Assembly: GCA_030671315.1 (NCBI GenBank)
Contig: DAOUZW010000034.1
Span: 1-9,256 of the forward strand
Origin: Candidatus Bathyarchaeota archaeon
GTDB lineage: Archaea > Thermoproteota > Bathyarchaeia > 40CM-2-53-6 > RBG-13-38-9
Length of the DNA: 9,256 nucleotides
Direction of reading: 5' to 3'
Shown here piece by piece: positions 5,273 to 9,256 of the stretch (positions within the stretch are counted from its first letter, which is position 1; every line of letters starts with the position of its first letter). A program made the position numbers and the translations under genes. The notes below the pieces were generated by a model, which made no database searches, was not told where the DNA came from, and saw only the letters and a list, made by a program, of their open reading frames with translations.

Positions 5273-5968
5273 ATGATTGCTAGCCAAATTGTAAATGATC
5301 CCGACCAAACTAGAGATCGTTATGCAGTGAAAGTAGAAAATGTGGTGGCCTCCGGTAAACTTCAACAGAATCTAGATCTCAACCAGATATCAGGAACGAT
5401 TCCAGGAGCAAGATATAACCCCCAAAGATTTCCAGGTCTATTCTATAGCTTGAAAAAACCAAAAAGCATGCTTCTAATGTTTAATTCTGGCAAGATAATC
5501 TCAATGGGCACCAGATCTATCAGACAAGCAAAGAAAGCAATACTCAACGGCGTAAAGGAACTACAATCATCAGGAACAGTCATTTTGAATGAACCCAAGA
5601 TTGAAATACAGAACATGGTAGCATGCGCAGATCTAAGAACAAGAATCGATCTTGAAGACATCGCAACAAAACTGAGAAGAACGATCTATGAGCCAGAAAA
5701 CTTTCCAGGTCTCATCTACATGATGGATGAACCCAAGGTTACACTCCTACTCTTTACAACTGGAAAAGTCGTATGTGCTGGTGCAAAAAACGAAGCCGCA
5801 ATATTTAGTGCAATAGTGAAGATACGTCAAACTCTCGAAACTAACGGATTTGCGAAAACCCAAGAATATGAACACTCAAACTCGCAAACCACTCCCAAAA
5901 TAGACCCCAGCATGCCTCCGAGGCAGGAGAGTGAACAACTCACCTGCCTCGCCACCGTCCCTACCTAG
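5273..5968 (+). CDS. tbp: TATA-box binding protein (TBP)
   Basis: The protein is archaeal TBP, the basal factor that bends promoter DNA and recruits TFB and RNA polymerase. It has two direct saddle repeats, about 17-97 and 108-190. Both carry the Asn-containing start (VENVVAS 21-27; IQNMVAC 112-118) and the FPGL...PK...SGK/TGK block (53-74 and 144-165). All four DNA-kinking Phe positions are present: F53 and F70 in the first repeat, F144 and F161 in the second. The first repeat is less typical after the block (ISMGTRS where CTGAKS-like is usual). At 231 residues it exceeds the usual 180-190 because of a polar Pro/Ser/Gln-rich tail (about 194-231) whose coding DNA forms a strong hairpin. GGAGTGAT (5260-5267) lies five bases before the ATG at 5273. 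It follows the zinc ribbon gene in one operon. Confidence 0.96.
   Translation: MIASQIVNDPDQTRDRYAVKVENVVASGKLQQNLDLNQISGTIPGARYNPQRFPGLFYSLKKPKSMLLMFNSGKIISMGTRSIRQAKKAILNGVKELQSSGTVILNEPKIEIQNMVACADLRTRIDLEDIATKLRRTIYEPENFPGLIYMMDEPKVTLLLFTTGKVVCAGAKNEAAIFSAIVKIRQTLETNGFAKTQEYEHSNSQTTPKIDPSMPPRQESEQLTCLATVPT
5913..5950 (+). repeat. Hairpin with competing alternative fold in the 3' coding end of tbp
   Basis: GAGGCAGG (5920-5927) pairs perfectly with CCTGCCTC (5943-5950). After one A-A mismatch, GAGT (5929-5932) pairs with ACTC (5938-5941) around the loop GAACA, making a 31-base hairpin. The left arm can instead pair with an upstream copy of its partner: TGCCT (5913-5917) with AGGCA (5921-5925), loop CCG. 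The two folds exclude each other. The block is GC-rich in an AT-rich region and ends 16 bases before the tbp stop codon. Confidence 0.6.
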
Positions 5969-6001
5969 AAGAATCTAAAGTTTGAAGCTTATGCGGAGTT
6001 G

Positions 6002-6091
6002 ATGAATTTGATAGTTCTAGCTTGTGTTATTTCAGGAATCTGGTTACTGTTCTGGTCAGCGACCATTCTGCTAAGGACTCTCGCTGAGTGA
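6002..6091 (+). CDS. Possible 29-residue single-helix membrane peptide
   Basis: ATG 6002 to TGA 6089-6091 encodes 29 residues with one hydrophobic helix (about 3-25: LIVLACVISGIWLLFWSATILL) followed by RTLAE, the shape of a small membrane peptide. GGAG (5995-5998) precedes the ATG by only three bases, which is close. The next gene's ATG at 6138 has a similarly tight GGAG three bases upstream, so tight spacing may be normal here. The frame is the same as tbp, separated from the TAG stop by 11 sense codons (5969-6001), so read-through would fuse it to TBP. No family was recognised. It may be real or a chance frame. Confidence 0.4.
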   Translation: MNLIVLACVISGIWLLFWSATILLRTLAE

Positions 6092-6137
6092 CAATTGGTT
6101 TAGGATAATCTTCTTTATTGAAAGATTGGTGGAGAAG

Positions 6138-6389
6138 ATGTCTGCAGGTCTCGACGGAGATCTGATAGTAACTTACCTCACACGAGATGGTGATCTCTAT
6201 GACGTCTACTCAGATGTGAAGGGTGAATATTACTGGCGTAGACAACGCAACTACAGGGGTGAATCGCCATTTGGAGCTTTTGATTTACTAAGTTCATCGA
6301 AACTTGATCTCTTAAGAATCGCTCTCAAGAAAGGGTGGATTAAACTTATTCGTGGAAAACTTCCGATTGAAAAATATGTAAGAATATGA
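6138..6389 (+). CDS. Hypothetical 83-residue soluble protein
   Basis: From ATG 6138 the gene encodes 83 residues. In-frame TTG 6126 and GTG 6129 would add four or three residues, but they overlap the purine-rich GGTGGAG (6128-6134) that is the likely ribosome binding site of the ATG. The protein has no membrane helix or signal peptide. It is rich in charged and aromatic residues, with GDLYDVYSDVKGEYYWRRQRNYRG (about 19-42), a helical-looking middle (SSSKLDLLRIALKKGW), and a basic end. No known family was recognised. It lies 169 bases after tbp in the same orientation with no clear TATA box, so it may be the last gene of that operon, and it is convergent with the DUF2064 gene 11 bases away. 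Confidence 0.7.
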   Translation: MSAGLDGDLIVTYLTRDGDLYDVYSDVKGEYYWRRQRNYRGESPFGAFDLLSSSKLDLLRIALKKGWIKLIRGKLPIEKYVRI

Positions 6390-6400
6390 ATTTTTATTAA
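6390..6400 (+). terminator. T-rich convergent terminator
   Basis: The 11-base gap between the two convergent genes contains TTTTTATT (6391-6398), a T-tract that could end the plus-strand tbp-side transcript in the archaeal manner. There is no hairpin. Confidence 0.35.
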
Positions 6401-7156
6401 TTATTTCGAACTTATTTTTTTAAATTCAAGGAATTTATGGTGGATTGAATTAAGTTTATTACGAGTGTGAGGAGCTAATTCAGGATTCTTAGATAGTTCA
6501 GCTTTCAACTTCTTCATGTCTTTTGGAACATCTACATCATAGTGAATATCGATTTTAAGTAGTTTAATAGACCTTAACCTTGATCTATTTGTAATTTCTG
6601 AAAGTGATATGTCTAATTCACCTTTTTTTTGAAACACGCCTGTGAAATTAAAATTTGTATCTTTACGTAATCCAATCAAATATACTCCACCATCAATTCC
6701 AGGTCCGATAACCATGACTTTTTCATCTGAGTATTTCTGCTCTCGAAGAAGTTCAAATGCACTCTTTAGATGCTCATATCTCAAAGTAGGTATATCTCCC
6801 CCTATCATTACACACATTTGATATCCGGCATCAAATGCCTTAGAGAATGCACTATTCATTCTCTGGTCGAAAGTATCGCCTTCTTGAAGTTCAAAATGAG
6901 AAACATCAATGGGCTTTTCGAGACGATTAATTAACTCTTTTATCTTATTCAATCCTCTTTTTGGAGTATATGAAATGACAAAATCAAAATTATTTTTCGT
7001 AACATAACGATCTGTAGTCTCAACGACATCCATCAGAAATGCTTCATATAGCTCTGTGACCTGGTCAATATTCAAAGATGATTTATCGACAAGTCTTGTC
7101 TTGACAAAGCTTGGAATTGGAGCTTTAGTGAATAATATCACACAACTATTATTCAT
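6401..7156 (-). CDS. DUF2064/TIGR04282-like nucleotidyltransferase-fold protein
   Basis: The 251-residue protein has the GT-A/nucleotidyltransferase fold of COG3222 (DUF2064). The N-terminal FTKAPIPSFVKTRLV (9-23) matches the family's nucleotide-binding loop with the K-T-R-L signature. IGGDIPTL (118-125) contains the metal-binding Asp. GPGIDGGVYLIGL (151-163) is the family hallmark, and DVDVPKDM (207-214) closes the domain. The last 35 residues are a basic extension. The family's exact reaction is not settled. It is often found beside a GT2 glycosyltransferase, as here, where the neighbour is divergent. CofC (2-phospholactate guanylyltransferase) is a distant relative, but the DGG block fits DUF2064 better. 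ATG 7156 is preceded by only a weak purine site. Confidence 0.85.
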   Translation of the reverse strand: MNNSCVILFTKAPIPSFVKTRLVDKSSLNIDQVTELYEAFLMDVVETTDRYVTKNNFDFVISYTPKRGLNKIKELINRLEKPIDVSHFELQEGDTFDQRMNSAFSKAFDAGYQMCVMIGGDIPTLRYEHLKSAFELLREQKYSDEKVMVIGPGIDGGVYLIGLRKDTNFNFTGVFQKKGELDISLSEITNRSRLRSIKLLKIDIHYDVDVPKDMKKLKAELSKNPELAPHTRNKLNSIHHKFLEFKKISSK

Positions 7157-7218
7157 TGTTTCACATCATTGTTAACATAGCTTTTTATCATAAGTTAATA
7201 ATATTCGAAGTTTTTCAT

Positions 7219-7228
7219 GTTATAAACC
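7219..7228. promoter_or_regulatory. Shared TATA-like element between the divergent DUF2064 and GT2 genes
   Basis: The palindrome TTATAA (7220-7225) reads as GTTATAAAC on the plus strand and GGTTTATAAC on the minus strand, both acceptable archaeal TATA boxes. Its centre is exactly equidistant (66.5 bases) from the two start codons at 7156 and 7289. A start site 25 bases away on each side would leave leaders of about 40 bases. A second weak minus-strand candidate, TGATAAAAAG near 7181-7190, would give a leaderless DUF2064 transcript. Confidence 0.35.
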
Positions 7229-7288
7229 TCATTTAATCAAAAGTAATATTATCCTCATTATCCTTAGCTACTTCTGTCGTTGTAAAAC

Positions 7289-7996
7289 ATGCCCCCTGAA
7301 AAGGTACTAAGACCAAAGGTATGCTTGATCATTCCAGCTCTAAACGAATCTTCTGCAATAGGTAAAGTGATTGATGATATTCCAAACGAGTTGGTCGATA
7401 AAGTAGTTATTGTGGATAATGGTAGTACCGATAACACTTCTGACGTGGCCAAAACTCATGGTGCGACCGTAATATTAGAATCGAGAAGAGGATACGGAAA
7501 CGCTTGCTTAGCAGGGATCTCCTTTCTTGAGAATCTTCCGCCTGAAATAGTTGTTTTCATTGATGGAGATTACAGCAGTGATCCAAAAGAGATCGACAGA
7601 GTGCTCATGCCCATTTTAAAAGATGAAGCCGATCTCGTCATAGGTTATCGTTCCTCTTCAAAAATGGAGAAAGGATCTATGCCACTTCATGCAAAGTTTG
7701 GAAATTGGTTTGCGTTAACTCTTATCAATATTCTGTATGGACGGTCATTTGAGGATCTAGGACCATTCAGAGCCATTAAATGGGACAATCTCACAAGTCT
7801 GAAAATGAAGTCGCCTACCTATGGATGGACAGTAGAAATGATGGTAAAGGCTCTTCGCAGAAAAATGAGGATAACGGAGGTTGAAGTTAGTTACAGAAAA
7901 AGGATTGGGAAATCAAAGATATCAGGAACTGTAACAGGAACTATGAAAGCTGGATATCATATCATTGCAACAATTATACACAACTCAACGAGGTAA
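7289..7996 (+). CDS. GT2-family glycosyltransferase (dolichol-phosphate sugar synthase-like)
   Basis: The 235-residue protein is a GT-A-fold, inverting glycosyltransferase of family GT2. PALNES (16-21) and DNGSTDNT (43-50) bind the nucleotide, and the metal-binding DGD is at 92-94. DLGPFRAI (156-163) and YGWTVEM (178-184) form the acceptor-side block. The end, SYRKRIGKSKISG (201-213), matches polyprenyl-phosphate mannose/glucose synthase relatives. No membrane helix is clear apart from the mildly hydrophobic last 15 residues. By family it would attach a sugar from a nucleotide donor to a polyprenyl-phosphate or similar acceptor, and such a product could serve PIG-V-like enzymes, although this link is inferred. 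The start at 7289 has no ribosome binding site, so the message may be translated from a short leader. Relatives are often paired with DUF2064, as here. Confidence 0.9.
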   Translation: MPPEKVLRPKVCLIIPALNESSAIGKVIDDIPNELVDKVVIVDNGSTDNTSDVAKTHGATVILESRRGYGNACLAGISFLENLPPEIVVFIDGDYSSDPKEIDRVLMPILKDEADLVIGYRSSSKMEKGSMPLHAKFGNWFALTLINILYGRSFEDLGPFRAIKWDNLTSLKMKSPTYGWTVEMMVKALRRKMRITEVEVSYRKRIGKSKISGTVTGTMKAGYHIIATIIHNSTR

Positions 7997-8037
7997 ATTT
8001 GTGCTGCAATTAATTATCAAATACTTTCTAGAAGATT

Positions 8038-8943
8038 ATGAATATGAATAGAATAAACTATATCGCGATTATAGTAACAATAATAGTAATCATAACTATT
8101 GGATTAATATCTCTCGACCAATCTTCAGACTTAGATTATGATGAAAAACCTAGAGTTGTTGTAACAATTCTTCCTCAAGCGGAATTCATTGAGAAAATTG
8201 CAGGAGATAAAGTGTCAATTACAACTATGGTGCCTCCTGGAGCAAGTCCACATACATATGAGCCACGTCCAAGTCAGATGAAAGAAGTTACCGAAGCAGA
8301 GATGTACGCCAAAGTCGGTACAGGACTTGATTTCGAACTTGTCTGGATGCCAAAGATCATAGAAACAAATCCAAATATGCTAATTGTTGATAGCAGTGAA
8401 GGCACTCACCTAATTGAGATGGGTGCTCACGATAATGAATACCCATTAGGAGCTAAGGATCCTCATGTCTGGTTATCTCCTAAAAAAGCGATAATTATGG
8501 TAGAAAATCTCTATGAAGGCCTTGCAAAAATCGATCCTGACAACAAGGAATATTATGCTAAGAATAAAGATGTTTACATAAATTCGTTAAAGGAACTTGA
8601 TAGCACAATGATGCAGACCTTCTCAGGTTTAAAGACTAAGAAGTTTATGGTTTATCATGATTCTTGGGGTTATTTAGCCTACGATTACGGTCTAGAACAG
8701 ATTCCAATTGCCAAAGAAGGTAAAGAACCAACACCTGAAGGCATTGCAAATCTAATCGATCAAGCACGTGAAAATAATATAACTATTATATTCGCCTCAC
8801 CAGAATTTGAAATTCAGACTGCTAAGACTATCGCGAAAGAGATAGACGGAAGTGTCATCTTGATAAGTCCTCTTGCAAGAGATTACATTGAAAATTTGAA
8901 AAAAATGTCTGATGAAATATCAAAAAGTTTGAACGAATCATGA
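8038..8943 (+). CDS. znuA: Zinc-type ABC transporter substrate-binding protein
   Basis: The 301-residue protein is a cluster A-I metal-binding lipoprotein-like receptor of the ZnuA/PsaA family. It has a short cytoplasmic start and one hydrophobic N-terminal helix (about 7-25) without a following Cys, so it is probably held by an uncleaved anchor or secreted rather than lipid-modified. Metal ligands are H72 in ASPHTYEP, H143 in DPHVWLSP and H207 in VYHDSWGY. Three histidines suggest zinc rather than manganese, which uses Glu/Asp at the third and fourth sites. The usual Asp before the C-terminal P-L-(x)-Y segment is S277. There is no long His-rich loop, only a short one (118-140). The stop overlaps the next gene's ATG as ATGA, giving coupled translation. 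Starts at 8038 and 8044 are both possible. Confidence 0.92.
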   Translation: MNMNRINYIAIIVTIIVIITIGLISLDQSSDLDYDEKPRVVVTILPQAEFIEKIAGDKVSITTMVPPGASPHTYEPRPSQMKEVTEAEMYAKVGTGLDFELVWMPKIIETNPNMLIVDSSEGTHLIEMGAHDNEYPLGAKDPHVWLSPKKAIIMVENLYEGLAKIDPDNKEYYAKNKDVYINSLKELDSTMMQTFSGLKTKKFMVYHDSWGYLAYDYGLEQIPIAKEGKEPTPEGIANLIDQARENNITIIFASPEFEIQTAKTIAKEIDGSVILISPLARDYIENLKKMSDEISKSLNES

Positions 8944-9256
8944 AATCTATAGTAGATTTGAAAGACGTCTGGGTATATTATGACGAAAGAATAGTATTGG
9001 AAAATATCAATTTAATCGTAAAAGAAAATGATTTTCTAGGAATCATCGGACCTAACGGCGGAGGCAAGACGACCCTACTGAAAGTTATTCTAGGATTAAT
9101 CAAACCAAACAGAGGAAATGTCAAAGTGTTTGGAGGCTCAGCAGAAAATAATAGAGCACTTATAGGATATGTTCCTCAACTCAGGCAATTCGATATAGAT
9201 TTCCCAGCCACAGTCTTGGATGTTGTAATGACCGGTAGATTAAACCAAACAAGAAT
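8940..9256 (+). CDS. znuC: Zinc ABC transporter ATPase (3' end outside window)
   Basis: The first 105 residues of an ABC ATPase are present. The Walker A loop is GPNGGGKTT (37-45) with K43, and the Q-loop glutamine is Q80 in GYVPQ. VMTGRL (97-101) and the surrounding text resemble ZnuC/MntB-type ATPases, which power import of zinc or manganese. The signature, Walker B and His-switch regions lie beyond the window. The ATG at 8940 overlaps the znuA stop by four bases. The usual third gene, the permease, is probably next but is not visible. Confidence 0.93.
   Translation, partial: MKSIVDLKDVWVYYDERIVLENINLIVKENDFLGIIGPNGGGKTTLLKVILGLIKPNRGNVKVFGGSAENNRALIGYVPQLRQFDIDFPATVLDVVMTGRLNQTR

Noticed and set aside
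5027..5365. A 112-residue minus-strand open frame across the zinc ribbon gene and the tbp start
   Set aside because: It lies opposite two well-supported genes with good ribosome binding sites and has no recognisable domain. It is best explained as an antisense shadow.
5966..5968. Pyrrolysine use at the tbp UAG stop
   Set aside because: No downstream pyrrolysine insertion signal or pyl gene is visible, and the TBP fold is complete before the stop. It is kept only as a low-interest read-through idea.
6401..7156. CofC (2-phospholactate guanylyltransferase) as the identity of the minus-strand gene
   Set aside because: The GPGIDGGVYLIGL block and the DVDVPKDM end fit DUF2064 better than CofC, and the neighbour is a glycosyltransferase rather than a coenzyme F420 gene.
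1..9256. CRISPR arrays, insertion sequences, attachment sites or integrated elements
   Set aside because: No regularly spaced repeats, transposase or integrase frames, or terminal inverted repeats with target duplications were seen.

Overview
The window is archaeal chromosomal DNA, AT-rich. It carries a TATA-binding protein (TBP) gene, archaeal-type ribosomal proteins uS13 and uS4, archaeal TATA-box promoters such as TTTATAAAA before rpsM, and Shine-Dalgarno sites of the GGAGTGAT/GGTGA type. The lineage cannot be fixed from these genes alone. No insertion sequence, integrase, CRISPR array, rRNA or tRNA was seen.

Layout. (1) Bases 1-121: the tail of an upstream membrane-anchored protein and its hairpin plus T-tract terminator. 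(2) 179-1824, plus strand: promoter, a leader with two small hairpins, then rpsM (uS13), rpsD (uS4) and a six-helix membrane protein whose start overlaps the rpsD stop. The genes that often follow in archaea (rps11, rpoD) are absent here. (3) 1918-4781: a surface-glycan block with a PIG-V-like membrane mannosyltransferase and a small EamA/SMR-like membrane protein (plus), and a GT4 glycosyltransferase (minus). (4) 4782-5100: a 319-base gap rich in dyads and repeats, with candidate promoters for both flanking units. (5) 5101-6389, plus: a 51-residue four-cysteine zinc ribbon, TBP, a possible 29-residue membrane peptide and an unknown 83-residue protein. (6) 6401-7996: a divergent pair, a DUF2064/TIGR04282-like nucleotide-sugar-fold protein (minus) and a GT2 glycosyltransferase (plus), around a shared TATA-like element. 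(7) 8038-9256, plus: a zinc-type ABC transporter binding protein (ZnuA-like) overlapping by four bases an ATPase gene (ZnuC-like) cut by the window end.

How the genes fit together. Translation (uS13, uS4) and basal transcription (TBP) genes alternate with two groups of glycosylation genes. The PIG-V-like, EamA/SMR-like, GT4, DUF2064 and GT2 proteins could build or transfer sugars onto polyprenyl lipids or surface glycoproteins, but nothing in the sequence ties them to one pathway. The most notable non-coding signals are around TBP: near-identical TGTGYTACAMA sites flanking its operon's TATA box, and a 31-base hairpin, with a competing alternative fold, inside its 3' coding end. I found no clear evidence of a wholly new multi-gene system. 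The zinc ribbon-TBP operon and its control region are the best candidates for new biology.
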